From positions 682,001-746,000 of the forward strand of contig SGPE01000030.1 in the NCBI GenBank assembly GCA_004208945.1: a stretch of DNA of 64,000 nucleotides. The letters are read 5' to 3'. A program made the position numbers and the translations under genes. This DNA is from Pseudoalteromonas sp. CO133X (GTDB lineage Bacteria > Pseudomonadota > Gammaproteobacteria > Enterobacterales > Alteromonadaceae). Positions 42,471-52,733 of the stretch are shown here, piece by piece (position 1 is the first letter of the stretch; every line of letters starts with the position of its first letter). The notes beneath the pieces are model-generated. The model saw only the letters and a list, made by a program, of their open reading frames with translations, was not told the origin of the DNA and searched no databases.

Positions 42471-44381
42471 TTAAACCTTAAAGAAACTTATAAGTTTAAC
42501 CATAGCTTGTGTTTGATTTTCGAGTAGTCGCGTTTGTTTGCTGATATCACTTAAGCTCGATGCGTTATCATCCGCAAGTGCCTTTATTTTTACAACATTC
42601 GCATCGACTTCTGCGGCAACAGATGACTGCTCTTCAGCCCCCACGGCAACTTGATTATTGGCCTCGACGATATCGTTAATCGAATACACAATTTTCTCAA
42701 GTGATGCGGTCGAATCATTTGTTAAAGCTGCAACCATTTGCCCTTTTTCATTTGATGTTTTCATAACATCAACGACATTGTCAGCACCAAGCTTGATTGC
42801 TTCGATAATGTTGGTGATCTCACTAATAGAGTCTTGAGTGCGCTGTGCAAGCGTGCGCACCTCGTCAGCAACTACCGCAAAACCACGCCCTTGCTCACCG
42901 GCACGGGCCGCTTCAATGGCTGCATTCAAGGCAAGTAGATTGGTTTGATCTGCTATATTACGGATCACATCTAATATCCCTTCAATGTTAGCTGTATTTG
43001 AGCTTAAACTTGTGACAACTTCCATCGCGTTTAATAACGCATCCGCAAGCTCACTCATTGCAACATCGGTTTGGCCAACCACAGCTTTAGACTGTTCTAC
43101 GCCCTCTTCTGCATTGTGGCTTGTTTGTGAGGCGCCACTTGCACTTTGTGCAATTTGTAACGCAGCTGCAGCCATTTCGTTTATAGCAGTTGCGACCATA
43201 TCTGTTTCAAGTTGCTGTTGAGAAACAGAATCTGTTGCGCCCGATACTGAATTCGTTATTTGGCAACTTGATGCTTCTATTTCTTTGGTAACTTGAACAA
43301 CTTGATCAACAACATTACGTAACGCATTCGCCGATTCGCTTAACGCGGTATTTAACTGGCTAAACTCATCGCTGCCTGTAACCTGAATAGTTTGGCTCAG
43401 ATCCCCCTTCGCTATATGAGATGCAAAATCAATAGACAGATTTAACGGCCCCATAATACTGCGAATAATCCACCAGCCAACGGAGATCGCAATGGCAAAC
43501 GCAATCATAACAACTATAGCCATTATCAGCTGCACGGCGTTTTCTCGCTCACTGGCAATCACTTGCTCTTCTTCAACAAGTTTTGATGCTGCCTCTGAAG
43601 CGCTGTTAGCAACGCGTAGCATATCAGCTTGAATAGTGTTTAATTCATCGTAAGTAGCAACTGTCGATTTAAACACTTGATAATAATGAGCTATATCATC
43701 CAATAAATCATTGAGTAAGGCTTGTGTACTGGCAGCAAGCATTATTTTCTTTAGACTATTAACATTACTTTTAAGTTGGCTAATTTGATTAGAAATATCG
43801 CTCTCTAGTTGCTTAGTAGGCGCAGTATTATAACGCCACACATTGACACGAATTTCTGCAAAATCATCCCGTACTTGCTTGGCTTTTAAAAAACGGCCAA
43901 ACTCCGAAAAATCTGATTGATGAGTTGAAAAGTATTGCTCAATACTGTTTAGCGTCTCGTCTATGCCATTGATGACAGAATGAGCTGCTTGATTAACCTC
44001 ATCGCGAGCATTGATTTGTTTTTTCTTAGCAGATACGAAACGTTCAAACAATTGCGTGAAATCGTTAATTCCCTGTTTTATTGTATTGACTTGAGTCACA
44101 CTCTGCTCAACTGCCATTTGGCTTTTAGCCGCATTCAATGTGCTAATTGCTTCTTGCGCTTCGCTCAATACTTTTTTGGTGAAATCAGGGTTTTCCTGAA
44201 TCATATAATCAGCTTGAGCCAGTCGTGATGTATATAAACTTGCATCTGCAAATGTGAGATTTAACATTATGTCTGTTTGTGTTGCTTGAGATTTTAATGA
44301 AAATGAAGCGTACACACCCAATCCCAACATTAAAAACAACACAGCGGCAAACATTGCATAAAGTTTTTGTTTAATAGTCAA
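42471..44381 (-). CDS. Methyl-accepting chemotaxis protein
   Basis: 636 residues. One membrane segment at about 8-27, a periplasmic helical sensor (about 30-285, four-helix-bundle type, TarH/HBM-like size), a second membrane segment (about 288-312), HAMP (about 313-362, MGPLNLSIDFASHIAKGDLS) and the cytoplasmic signalling domain with the hairpin tip EQGRGFAVVADEVRTLAQRT. No C-terminal NWETF-type CheR tether is seen (ends LISFFKV). The ligand is unknown. Confidence 0.93.
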   Translation of the reverse strand: MTIKQKLYAMFAAVLFLMLGLGVYASFSLKSQATQTDIMLNLTFADASLYTSRLAQADYMIQENPDFTKKVLSEAQEAISTLNAAKSQMAVEQSVTQVNTIKQGINDFTQLFERFVSAKKKQINARDEVNQAAHSVINGIDETLNSIEQYFSTHQSDFSEFGRFLKAKQVRDDFAEIRVNVWRYNTAPTKQLESDISNQISQLKSNVNSLKKIMLAASTQALLNDLLDDIAHYYQVFKSTVATYDELNTIQADMLRVANSASEAASKLVEEEQVIASERENAVQLIMAIVVMIAFAIAISVGWWIIRSIMGPLNLSIDFASHIAKGDLSQTIQVTGSDEFSQLNTALSESANALRNVVDQVVQVTKEIEASSCQITNSVSGATDSVSQQQLETDMVATAINEMAAAALQIAQSASGASQTSHNAEEGVEQSKAVVGQTDVAMSELADALLNAMEVVTSLSSNTANIEGILDVIRNIADQTNLLALNAAIEAARAGEQGRGFAVVADEVRTLAQRTQDSISEITNIIEAIKLGADNVVDVMKTSNEKGQMVAALTNDSTASLEKIVYSINDIVEANNQVAVGAEEQSSVAAEVDANVVKIKALADDNASSLSDISKQTRLLENQTQAMVKLISFFKV

Positions 44382-44835
44382 TTTTTCGTATCCATTAATA
44401 AATTCAGTACGAAAAATATTATAGACAAAGATTGATAAAAAAATGACAAAAATTTCAATAAAACTATGTTTTTATTAGAAAATAGCCTAAATAAGGAACA
44501 CACAGATTAACCAGCAGCAAACCCTTTATTTATAAAAACCATATAATCGTTTCTAGATATATTTCCTCCATAAAACCAAGCAACTGATAACAATGCTCTT
44601 TTGGATGCTCTCGCTCTGAGAGGTTTATTTTTAATTCGAAAATTGAATGCCTAATAAGAAATTATGACCATAATATTTACTTTTTTGAAATTTATGTTAA
44701 AAATTAACAGGTGAATATAAAAACAATGTTACTTAGTATCGCGTTTTTTTTCACAGACAGGCATAGTCTGTAGTTATGCCTAAAATCGTTACCATGCAAC
44801 AAAGTAAATATAATAAAAATCAAAGGACTATAAAC
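44382..44835. other. 454-base AT-rich intergenic region upstream of the TonB-dependent receptor
   Basis: Divergent promoter region for the chemotaxis receptor and the TonB-dependent receptor. Just before the receptor gene are two overlapping dyads that cannot form together: ACAGAC/GTCTGT (44753-44758 with 44766-44771) and AGGCATA/TATGCCT (44759-44765 with 44775-44781). No open frame here looks real; the receptor frame open from 44776 lacks a ribosome site. Confidence 0.5.
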
Positions 44836-47800
44836 ATGTCGGCATCTCAGAACAACATAACTACTTACTGTAATAAACGCACCAAGCTCAGCCTTGCCAT
44901 TTCTACCGCTCTATTGAGCCTAAGCTCATTGTCTGTTTTTGCGCAAAATGCGCCACAAAATGACAGCGATGTCATTAACGAAAAAGATGAGCAAATGGAA
45001 GTAATAGAGGTTTCTGGTATTAAGGGAAGCATTTTTAGTGCGCAAAACCTTAAACGTTACGCAGACACGGTTAAAGATGTCATAACCGCGTCGGATATTG
45101 GCGCGCTACCTGACAAATCGGTTACAGAAGCATTACAGCGTGTTCCCGGTGTGACCATCGAACGATTTGCGTCTTCAGACGATCCTAAACATTATGCTGA
45201 TGAAGGAACTGGCGTACTTGTTCGTGGCCTAGACCGTGTTCGTTCTGAGGTCAATGGCAGAGATGCGTTTAGCGCGAACTCTTCTGGCGGGCTAAGCTAT
45301 GAAGACTTTCCTGCGGAGTTATTAGGCGCAGTGGAAGTTGTAAAAAACCAAACCGCCGACCTAACAGCAGGTGGTGTTGCAGGAACCGTAAACCTCATTA
45401 CAAGAAAACCTTTTGATTCTACAGATCAGTTAATATCATTTAATGCCAAAGCAAATTATGGCGATTTTAGAGAAGAAACCACGCCCTCTTTCTCTGCGCT
45501 ATTTTCAGATAACTGGGAAACACAAGCAGGTAAATTTGGTTTCTTAATTGCGGTTTCATCGAGTGAATATAAAACCCGTGGTGACGGTGTTGGCTTAGGA
45601 AACTACCACTCTCGTGGTGACTCATTTGTGCCTACTCTTGACCAGTGGGGTGGTATTACGGGGGTTGATCCAAATTCACCCGTAGATGGCCCTGCACTGC
45701 TAGGACAACCTGCTGGTAGCACATGGCATGTACCGGTAGCTATTCATATGAGCACAGCAGAAAATGATCGCAAAAGAAAAGGCTTAACAACCTCTTTTCA
45801 ATGGGCAAATAGTGATGACACAATTATTGCAACCGTTGAGCATATTCGTTCAAAAGCTTCTTTAGAATGGAATGAAAGACAATTGGGTCAGGCCGCACAA
45901 GGTTTTAAAGGCTTCATGGGGTCTTCTCAAAACTGGCAAGATGATAGCGAGAATGGCTACCCGCTCACGGTAGACGATAACTTTGTTACGTCGGGAGTTG
46001 TACTTGGTGTTAGCCCTGAAACCCCATTCTTTTACCGTAGTCGCTGGAACCATAATGAAAATACCGTTGAAGACACTTCATTTAATTTAAAGCTCAAACC
46101 AACAGACAGATTAAGCATGGAGTTTGATTACCAGCACGTCGATTCTGAAAAAGTAGTCCATAACTACAGTATGTCGGCACAAACTCGAGGAAACCATGTT
46201 CATGCGGTACTTCCTTATTACCTTGATACACGAGGCTCAAGACCAAGCGTTGAATTTTTAAGTGATAATATTTTAACTGCGGGCTGGTCACCCAATGAAG
46301 ATTGGGACGGACCCGTTCCGAATACTTTTCTAGGAAGTGGTATGGAGCAAGAAGAGCACAATACCGCTAAAGCAAACAGCTATAAATTAGATTTTAAATA
46401 CGAACTTGATGGTAGCTTTACCAGTGTGCAAGCTGGTGCCTACTACTCAGATAAAGACCTAACAGTACGCGATACTGCTTATGAAGGCTGGTCGGCAATC
46501 GGCACGCCATGGATACAAGCAGACCGAAATGCTGCAGCAGCTATTAACCGCCCCGAACTTTTCGAACGTGTTGATTTCTCAGACTATTATCATGGCCAAG
46601 TACTGCAAGGCGATGTGAATAGCTTTCTTTTCCCTAGTATGGATCTGGTAAAAAATTACGCTGACTCACTTCGTCAAGGCTGCCAAGATGGTTGGCATAA
46701 TGCTACCAATAGCGCAGCCAATAACGGTGTTTGCAGTGGCACCTATGTGCCTTATGAAGACAAACCTAACCGTGTTGAAGGTCCGTTTGCAGCTCATAAT
46801 ATTAGCTCAACCAATGAAAAACGTAGCGAGTTTTATGTGCGTGCAGACTTTGATTTTCTCGTTCAAGACCTACCTGTTGTGGGTAATGTAGGCCTGCGTT
46901 ACGTGAACTACCAATTAGAGTCAACCGGTGCATTTGTACAACCCATGGAAATAAAGCGTGGCGAGCCTGGCACCTCACTAAATGAAGTAATGCAACAACC
47001 CGAATATAAACGCTACTACGATATTGCAACTGGGGAGTCTACTTTAAGTACAGTCGAAGGCACTGATTACAGTACCGTTCTACCAAGTTTTAACTTTAGC
47101 GTGGCATTAACAGATGATGTGGTTATTCGTTTTGGTGCCTCTAAAGCACTTTACTTCCCTAACCTGATTGATACCCGAAATATAAACATCGTAAACCTTG
47201 ATTATACTCGCCGCTTACAAACCCCTGGCGCTGATTATGACGAAGTTAATAACCCTGTTGTAGCTTTGGATGATATTGAACTAACAGCCCTATCTGGCAA
47301 TCCTAATTTAAAACCTGAAAAGTCAATCAATACAGACCTTTCTGCTGAGTGGTATTTTGCCCCTGCCGGTTACGTTACTGTTGGTTTATTCCATAAACGA
47401 CTCGACGACATAATTCGCAGCCGTGCATTTGATTTAAATGCAAACTTCAATGGCGAAGACTATGCGATTTCGGCCTACGGACCAGCCAATACAGGTTCAG
47501 GTACTATTCGTGGTGCTGAATTCGCTTACTCTCAATTTTACGATATGTTGCCGGGTGCATGGAGCGGACTTGGTTTACAATTTAACTACACCTACATCGA
47601 CCAAAACGGCTTAGAAGATCCCAATGAAGTATCGACCGGCACACTCGGGTTTGATGAAAACGGTAACCCAATCACTGACAACCGAAATACATTCCGTGTA
47701 TTTAGTGGTTTGCCACTTCAAGGCTATTCAGACCAAAACATGAATATTGTCGGTATGTACGAGTACGAAAACATTTCGTTTCGTCTAGCTTATACTTGGC

Positions 47801-48051
47801 GCTCAGAATACCTGTTGACCTTAAGAGAGTCAGAAGAGTACGTGCCAGCCTATGTAAAACCAGCAGGCATGATGGATGCGAGCATTTACTACACGCTGAA
47901 TGAACATTGGAAAATTGGTTTCGAAGCAAGTAATTTACTCGACACAGAAACTAAAACAGAATATCAAATGGACCAAGAAGGCACCCGCACAGATGCCCTA
48001 AGCTTTACGACTGATCGTATTTACGCACTTAGCGTACGAGCTACTTTTTAA
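44836..48051 (+). CDS. TonB-dependent outer-membrane receptor
   Basis: 1071 residues from ATG 44836, preceded by AAAGGA. A signal peptide (about 1-37, SVFAQ) is followed by a TonB-box-like EVIEVSGIKGSI. The plug (about 60-190) has ALPDKSVTEALQRVPGVTIER, VLVRGLDRVRSEVNGR and VKNQTADLTAGGVAGTVNL. A large 22-strand-type barrel ends in SVRATF with the terminal aromatic. This type is common in Alteromonadales for uptake of carbohydrates or other polymers; the ligand is not shown by neighbours. It imports substrate with TonB-ExbBD energy. Confidence 0.94.
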   Translation: MSASQNNITTYCNKRTKLSLAISTALLSLSSLSVFAQNAPQNDSDVINEKDEQMEVIEVSGIKGSIFSAQNLKRYADTVKDVITASDIGALPDKSVTEALQRVPGVTIERFASSDDPKHYADEGTGVLVRGLDRVRSEVNGRDAFSANSSGGLSYEDFPAELLGAVEVVKNQTADLTAGGVAGTVNLITRKPFDSTDQLISFNAKANYGDFREETTPSFSALFSDNWETQAGKFGFLIAVSSSEYKTRGDGVGLGNYHSRGDSFVPTLDQWGGITGVDPNSPVDGPALLGQPAGSTWHVPVAIHMSTAENDRKRKGLTTSFQWANSDDTIIATVEHIRSKASLEWNERQLGQAAQGFKGFMGSSQNWQDDSENGYPLTVDDNFVTSGVVLGVSPETPFFYRSRWNHNENTVEDTSFNLKLKPTDRLSMEFDYQHVDSEKVVHNYSMSAQTRGNHVHAVLPYYLDTRGSRPSVEFLSDNILTAGWSPNEDWDGPVPNTFLGSGMEQEEHNTAKANSYKLDFKYELDGSFTSVQAGAYYSDKDLTVRDTAYEGWSAIGTPWIQADRNAAAAINRPELFERVDFSDYYHGQVLQGDVNSFLFPSMDLVKNYADSLRQGCQDGWHNATNSAANNGVCSGTYVPYEDKPNRVEGPFAAHNISSTNEKRSEFYVRADFDFLVQDLPVVGNVGLRYVNYQLESTGAFVQPMEIKRGEPGTSLNEVMQQPEYKRYYDIATGESTLSTVEGTDYSTVLPSFNFSVALTDDVVIRFGASKALYFPNLIDTRNINIVNLDYTRRLQTPGADYDEVNNPVVALDDIELTALSGNPNLKPEKSINTDLSAEWYFAPAGYVTVGLFHKRLDDIIRSRAFDLNANFNGEDYAISAYGPANTGSGTIRGAEFAYSQFYDMLPGAWSGLGLQFNYTYIDQNGLEDPNEVSTGTLGFDENGNPITDNRNTFRVFSGLPLQGYSDQNMNIVGMYEYENISFRLAYTWRSEYLLTLRESEEYVPAYVKPAGMMDASIYYTLNEHWKIGFEASNLLDTETKTEYQMDQEGTRTDALSFTTDRIYALSVRATF

Positions 48052-48059
48052 TTAATGTT

Positions 48060-48089
48060 AGCCCATCTAGTATTGATTAGATGGGCTTT
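48060..48089 (+). terminator. Terminator of the TonB-dependent receptor gene
   Basis: AGCCCATCTA (48060-48069) with TAGATGGGCT (48078-48087), an 8-base loop, then TTT. Located 8 bases after the stop. The U tail is short. Confidence 0.75.
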
Positions 48090-48188
48090 AGTAGTAAATG
48101 TCCACCTAGCTTTATTTGCCGCTAAAAAATAGTTAAAAATTTTTTAGTTAGTTCTGAATTCGAAGCTAAATACGCTTTATGTTATTAG

Positions 48189-49106
48189 CTATTTTTTAAG
48201 ACTCAATGTGCCTACACGTTTAGTACTACTGCGCTTTGTTTGCGTATTTTTTGCAGAATGAGTTTTCGTTTGTTTTGAGTCTGTACGCGCTTTTTTTACG
48301 TACTTCGAAAAGTCGCGCTTTTTATCGTTTTCTGCGCGAGGTTTTGACGAAGGTTTGGTTTGCTGTTTGTTTTCATCTATGGAACGTTCTTCAGTTTTAC
48401 CTGAGTTTGCAATGGAGTTATTAATTTCAGCCATTTCTTGTTCTGTCAGGTGACGCCATTGGCCTACCTTCAAGCCTTTTAGCGTCACATTCATGATGCG
48501 CGTGCGTTTAAGAGTCACAACTTCATAGCCTAGGTATTCACACATGCGGCGAATTTGGCGGTTGAGCCCTTGTGTCAATACAATAGTGAATTGCTGAGGG
48601 CCAGTTTGTGTGACTTTACATTTCTTTGTCACCGTATCGAGGATGGGAATACCATTTGCCATTTTATTTACAAATTGGCGGTTTAACGGTTTATCAACGG
48701 TGACGACGTATTCTTTTTCGTGATTATTACCCGCGCGCAAAATCTTATTAACGATGTCACCTTCGTTAGTTAAAAATATTAACCCTTCGGATGGGCGATC
48801 TAAACGACCAATAGGAAAAATTCGCTCAGGATAGTTTACTGCTTTTACAATATTACTTTGAATTTTACGTTCTGTGGTACAAGTTATCCCCACAGGTTTG
48901 TTGTAAGCGATATAAACAAGTTTAGGCTTTGCTTTGAGTGCTTTGCCATCGATAAGTACGTCGTCGGATTCACTGACTTTAACGCCCATTTCAGGTAAGT
49001 TACCGTTAACAGTTACGCGACCTTCTTCAATATATTTATCGGCCTCGCGACGTGAACAGAACCCTGTTTCACTGATAAATTTATTTAATCGCTTTAACTG
49101 TGTCAT
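48189..49106 (-). CDS. rluF: 23S rRNA pseudouridine synthase RluF
   Basis: 305 residues. An N-terminal S4 RNA-binding domain (LNKFISETGFCSRREADKYI) is followed by the RsuA/RluF catalytic domain with Asp103 in FPIGRLDRPSEGLIFLTN, GLNRQIRRMCEYLGYEV and LKRTRIMNVTL. Modifies U2604 of 23S rRNA in E. coli. The last ~70 residues are a basic, low-complexity tail (KPSSKPRAENDKKRDFSKYV) that aids RNA binding. Single gene. Confidence 0.93.
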   Translation of the reverse strand: MTQLKRLNKFISETGFCSRREADKYIEEGRVTVNGNLPEMGVKVSESDDVLIDGKALKAKPKLVYIAYNKPVGITCTTERKIQSNIVKAVNYPERIFPIGRLDRPSEGLIFLTNEGDIVNKILRAGNNHEKEYVVTVDKPLNRQFVNKMANGIPILDTVTKKCKVTQTGPQQFTIVLTQGLNRQIRRMCEYLGYEVVTLKRTRIMNVTLKGLKVGQWRHLTEQEMAEINNSIANSGKTEERSIDENKQQTKPSSKPRAENDKKRDFSKYVKKARTDSKQTKTHSAKNTQTKRSSTKRVGTLSLKK

Positions 49107-49183
49107 AACGTACTTCTATTGGAATGGTAAAGCCGCTAGTTTATACCAGAACGCTTAGGCAAACCAGACGCAATAGAGGCCGC

Positions 49184-50287
49184 CTAAAAAGCGGATTCAT
49201 CAATAGCCACATCGGCGTTTTTTTGCAGCAATAAAGAATGCAGGCGCTCAAAATCGAGCTGATAGGCGGTATTATTTGAACCGCTGAGCAAAAATGCGTC
49301 AAAGGGAACCGTAGACCAATCTTCGATGTCTCTTATCCAGTTGTAATCATTTACGTTTTGATTGGTGATCACACCTAATAAAAACTTTATAGAATTATTA
49401 TTCGTCCAATATGAGTGACCATTGTGATGATCGACCAGACTTATTAATGCCCATGCCCCCATCATAAAATGCCCACCGGCACTTGCGGTTAATCGTCCTT
49501 GTTCAATCAGTCTTAAGTTATCATCAAGCCAGTCCATGCCACCAATAAAGTACTGTTTATTATTTTTCTCTTTAACAGCATCCAGTGCACCAAGCGCCAT
49601 TAAGTCAGAAGCACACCAAATAACGTTTGTTTGAGGGTAGCGATGTAATAGCCTGCGCACTTTATCAGTGGCCTCAGTTTTGTTCCAATTAGCATACACC
49701 ACCTGCTCTAGCTCAACTTGCTGATTTTTTAAAAAGTGCTTTAAGCCGTTACTACGTGTGTCAGATTCGGTGCCATAGTGGCCATTAATAGCAACAAAAT
49801 GCGCTGTTTGACCTGCTTTTTGAGCACTGTCTAGCAGGGCTTTGCCAAGTTGTTCACCGGCTTTAAAGTTGTCGTGATACACTTCGCCTAACCAATATTT
49901 AAAATGCTGCTTTGGCTCACCGACTTGGTCTCGCTCAGCCCCTAGAATAGTTTCTTCTAGGGTAATAAACTTAACTTTGTGTTTTTCTAACAAACTCATC
50001 GACTGCTCAGCGCCACCTGGATAGTTAATTAAGACAACATAATCAGGTGTCGCATTGTATTTGAGGTATTGCTTGAGTTCTTCCAGTTGAATATGGCGAT
50101 TCGCCCCGCCATAGATAATATCCAAATCGACATTAGTTTGCTTTGCGGCCGCCTGCATTACGTCGGTCACTTTTTGCCAAAATGGTTCTTCTTTAATGGA
50201 TGGATTTACAAATAACACATTAAATTGCTCGACTGCACAAAGTGGCATTGTGCATAACATTAGTAAGCTAATTATCCAAAACCGCAT
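49184..50287 (-). CDS. Periplasmic sugar-binding-type protein (Peripla_BP_4 family), no transporter nearby
   Basis: 367 residues from ATG 50287 (GGGG upstream), with a signal peptide (about 1-18, MPLCA). The two-lobe binding-protein fold is seen: FNVLFVNPSIKEEPFWQKV, YVVLINYPGGAEQS, AHFVAINGHYGTESD, TNVIWCASDLMALGALDAV and QYFIGGMDWLDD. Such proteins bind sugars or related ligands. No ABC permease or ATPase gene is nearby. It ends a likely operon with the EAL-HDOD and DUF418 genes, so a sensory role is possible. Confidence 0.82.
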   Translation of the reverse strand: MRFWIISLLMLCTMPLCAVEQFNVLFVNPSIKEEPFWQKVTDVMQAAAKQTNVDLDIIYGGANRHIQLEELKQYLKYNATPDYVVLINYPGGAEQSMSLLEKHKVKFITLEETILGAERDQVGEPKQHFKYWLGEVYHDNFKAGEQLGKALLDSAQKAGQTAHFVAINGHYGTESDTRSNGLKHFLKNQQVELEQVVYANWNKTEATDKVRRLLHRYPQTNVIWCASDLMALGALDAVKEKNNKQYFIGGMDWLDDNLRLIEQGRLTASAGGHFMMGAWALISLVDHHNGHSYWTNNNSIKFLLGVITNQNVNDYNWIRDIEDWSTVPFDAFLLSGSNNTAYQLDFERLHSLLLQKNADVAIDESAF

Positions 50288-50337
50288 AACATCCCCGAAC
50301 AATTTTCTTTAAGTTAAGTGTAGTACACACAGTGCGA

Positions 50338-51420
50338 CTATGACGATAATTTACGCCATACATATTCACATGGACCATGCTTAAATAAACGTAAATATAA
50401 GGCACAAAAGCTCAGCTGAAGCACGGCAATAAAAACGCTAAGTAGCCAATAATCAATCCGATTAAAGGTAAGTACCCACGAAGGAAATACAACTCGAAAG
50501 CACAACAAAAAGATGACTGTTTGCATCAAATATAAGGTCAATGACATACGACCTGCATTTTGTAAGACTGTAAATTTATTTTTATTATTTCCGACAAGCT
50601 TCACGATCAAATGAATATAAAGTAAAGCAGTGCTAAGGGCTGCAAACCAGTTAAATGGTTCAGCTAAAGCATATGTTAAAACGCTTGTGCTAGGCTCAAC
50701 TATTAACCTTAAAAGCGTAAATCCAACGGCAGCTGGTAAAATAAAGTTAAGCTGCTTTGTTGTTAAACCGTTTACAAAAATGCCTTGTTTATAGAGTGCT
50801 ACACCAATAAGCATAATACCCGCTGTCATCCATAATGTTATAAGCGGGAGCGCTATTAGCATCACAACAAACATGAGTATGTTACTCATAAACCCAGAAA
50901 AAAATGATGAATGCCAGTCTTGGTAAGCCTCTACAAAAGTATCTGATTCACGTGTTAAAGGGCTCATATCAGGTTCAATAAAAGCCAGCAAAAATGAAAT
51001 GACTGCGCCAAGCGCTAAAAATCCAATGCCTTGTTTTAGTTGTTGATTATAGGGTTGGTCAATAAACTTTAACGTTAACCAACCTGCACACGCATAAATT
51101 AATAAAATATCGCCAGCCCAAAGTAGAAGGCCATGTGCTAGACCAATAAAGGCAAGTATTTTTAAACGGTTATATTGTTTATCATGTAACTGAGGGTGCT
51201 GCCGTTGAATAACTAAGCCTGCGCCAAATAACAGGCAAAAGAGTGTTCTGAATCGCCCATCAACAAAAATGAGATCGGCTGTATGAATTATATTGTCAGA
51301 TAAAGGTGGTTGTGTACTTGGCACGTATCCATATTCAAAAACACCGAAAAAATAGGCATTCATAAACATCAGGCCAAGTACCGCAATACCCCGTAAAACA
51401 TCCATATTTATATTGCGCAT
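50338..51420 (-). CDS. DUF418 family (YeiB-like) membrane protein
   Basis: 360 residues with eight to nine hydrophobic segments. Starts NMDVLRGIAVLGLMFMNAY, has RFRTLFCLLFGAGLVIQRQ and a C-terminal DUF418 region (GRMSLTLYLMQTVIFLLCF, LRLFKHGPCEYVWRKL). The family is related to acyltransferase 3-like membrane proteins, but function is unproven. It lies 7 bases after the EAL-HDOD gene. Confidence 0.87.
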   Translation of the reverse strand: MRNINMDVLRGIAVLGLMFMNAYFFGVFEYGYVPSTQPPLSDNIIHTADLIFVDGRFRTLFCLLFGAGLVIQRQHPQLHDKQYNRLKILAFIGLAHGLLLWAGDILLIYACAGWLTLKFIDQPYNQQLKQGIGFLALGAVISFLLAFIEPDMSPLTRESDTFVEAYQDWHSSFFSGFMSNILMFVVMLIALPLITLWMTAGIMLIGVALYKQGIFVNGLTTKQLNFILPAAVGFTLLRLIVEPSTSVLTYALAEPFNWFAALSTALLYIHLIVKLVGNNKNKFTVLQNAGRMSLTLYLMQTVIFLLCFRVVFPSWVLTFNRIDYWLLSVFIAVLQLSFCALYLRLFKHGPCEYVWRKLSS

Positions 51421-51427
51421 AAATCAC

Positions 51428-52642
51428 TTATAAGTTTTGCCGACAGCTGTCGCTCCAATTTACCGCATTTTCATAGATTTTGGGAAGATCTGCACTCTCA
51501 ATATTAATATAAGCGACAGCTTGCTCTAATGCCCACCAACTGCCTGTTTCGTAAGCTTTAACAGTCTCAAGTATATAGTAAAGAATATTCTTTTCCTGCA
51601 TCAATGCCGCATGGATATCATCAGGAAAAGGTAGCCTATCAAGCAGCTTTTCCATCGGTTGGTCAAGTATAGCATCCAGCAAAGAAAACAAGCCCGTTAG
51701 AAACGCTTCGCCAGTGTGTTCTTTAGCGACTTGCAAGGCTATTAACTCACAAAAGCGTGCCCTAACAACACAAAGCCGAGTTAACTCGGCTGGTTTTGAT
51801 TGCGCACTATGGGCGGTAATTATAAGACTTACAAACTTTTTCAGTCGTTCATTACCCAAATAAACAAGTGCCTGTTTCAAAGAACCTATCTTGCTTTTTA
51901 TTGGAAATACGCCACTGTTGATCAGTCGCAACAGCTTATAGGCAAGCGCTGTATCAAGAGAAAACAAACCTGCCACTTCATTAATATCAGGTGAAGGTCG
52001 CATAACTTCGGCGTAAATCGACAATACTAAGGCGTAGTTATAGTTAATGTCTCGCTGTTGGATCATGGTTGGTTTTGCAAAAAAGTAGCCTTGAAAAAAA
52101 TCAAAACCCATTTCATAGGCTTTTTTATAATCTTCTTCTGTTTCAAGCTTTTCAGCGAGTAGTTTTATTTTTTTGTGCTTTTTTAGCTTATTAACGACAG
52201 GAGAAATTTCTTCGAAAGGCGTTTGTTTTACATCAAACTTAATCAATCGTACTAATTTTAAAAAACGATCCCATTCTGGTTGATAAACGAAATCATCCAG
52301 AGCAAGCTTAAAGTTATTATGAAAAAGTTCACGACAAAAAGCGTAGTTTTCGTCTGTTGGCTCCATGGTTTCCAACAGTTCGATAACAACATCCTTATTA
52401 GGCAAAAAAGCGCATAAATCCAGTTTCAAAGACTCTGGACCAATATTAATTAACGCTTTTTTCCCCGATGTAATATGACGTGTACCTAAGTTGAGCTGGT
52501 TTTCCATAATGAGTCGCGCTGTCGCAGTACTCTCAGCAACATTCGGAAAACAGTTTTTTTCACTATCACGAAATAGTAACTCATAGGCGACAACTTGTTG
52601 ACGACGATTAAAGACAGCTTGCCTAGCAACAAATACAGCCAC
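51428..52642 (-). CDS. EAL-HDOD signalling protein with degenerate EAL domain
   Basis: 404 residues, no membrane segment. The N-terminal EAL-like domain (about 1-195) starts FVARQAVFNRRQQVVAYELL: the catalytic EAL is E21-L-L. The metal-site motif DDFGTG is DDFVYQ (LALDDFVYQPEW), so c-di-GMP phosphodiesterase activity is doubtful. The C-terminal HDOD domain (about 200-395) has DINEVAGLFSLDTALAYKLLRLINS and FLTGLFSLLDAILDQPM. YuxH/CdgJ-like proteins of this form affect motility in vibrios. The start is GTG 52642 with AGTAGG upstream. Confidence 0.9.
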   Translation of the reverse strand: MAVFVARQAVFNRRQQVVAYELLFRDSEKNCFPNVAESTATARLIMENQLNLGTRHITSGKKALINIGPESLKLDLCAFLPNKDVVIELLETMEPTDENYAFCRELFHNNFKLALDDFVYQPEWDRFLKLVRLIKFDVKQTPFEEISPVVNKLKKHKKIKLLAEKLETEEDYKKAYEMGFDFFQGYFFAKPTMIQQRDINYNYALVLSIYAEVMRPSPDINEVAGLFSLDTALAYKLLRLINSGVFPIKSKIGSLKQALVYLGNERLKKFVSLIITAHSAQSKPAELTRLCVVRARFCELIALQVAKEHTGEAFLTGLFSLLDAILDQPMEKLLDRLPFPDDIHAALMQEKNILYYILETVKAYETGSWWALEQAVAYINIESADLPKIYENAVNWSDSCRQNL

Positions 52643-52733
52643 TTTACCTACTTTTTATTTATTATGTAACACTAAGTAATTAATAGCTGAAATTGAAACA
52701 AAAGTCACCCTATTCCCAATAATAGTCCACTTT

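Noticed and set aside
48122..48147. AT-only inverted repeat CTAAAAAAT/ATTTTTTAG between the TonB receptor and rluF
   Set aside because: Nine AT-dominated pairs with a loop are easily met by chance in this AT-rich DNA and a better terminator lies upstream at 48060-48089.
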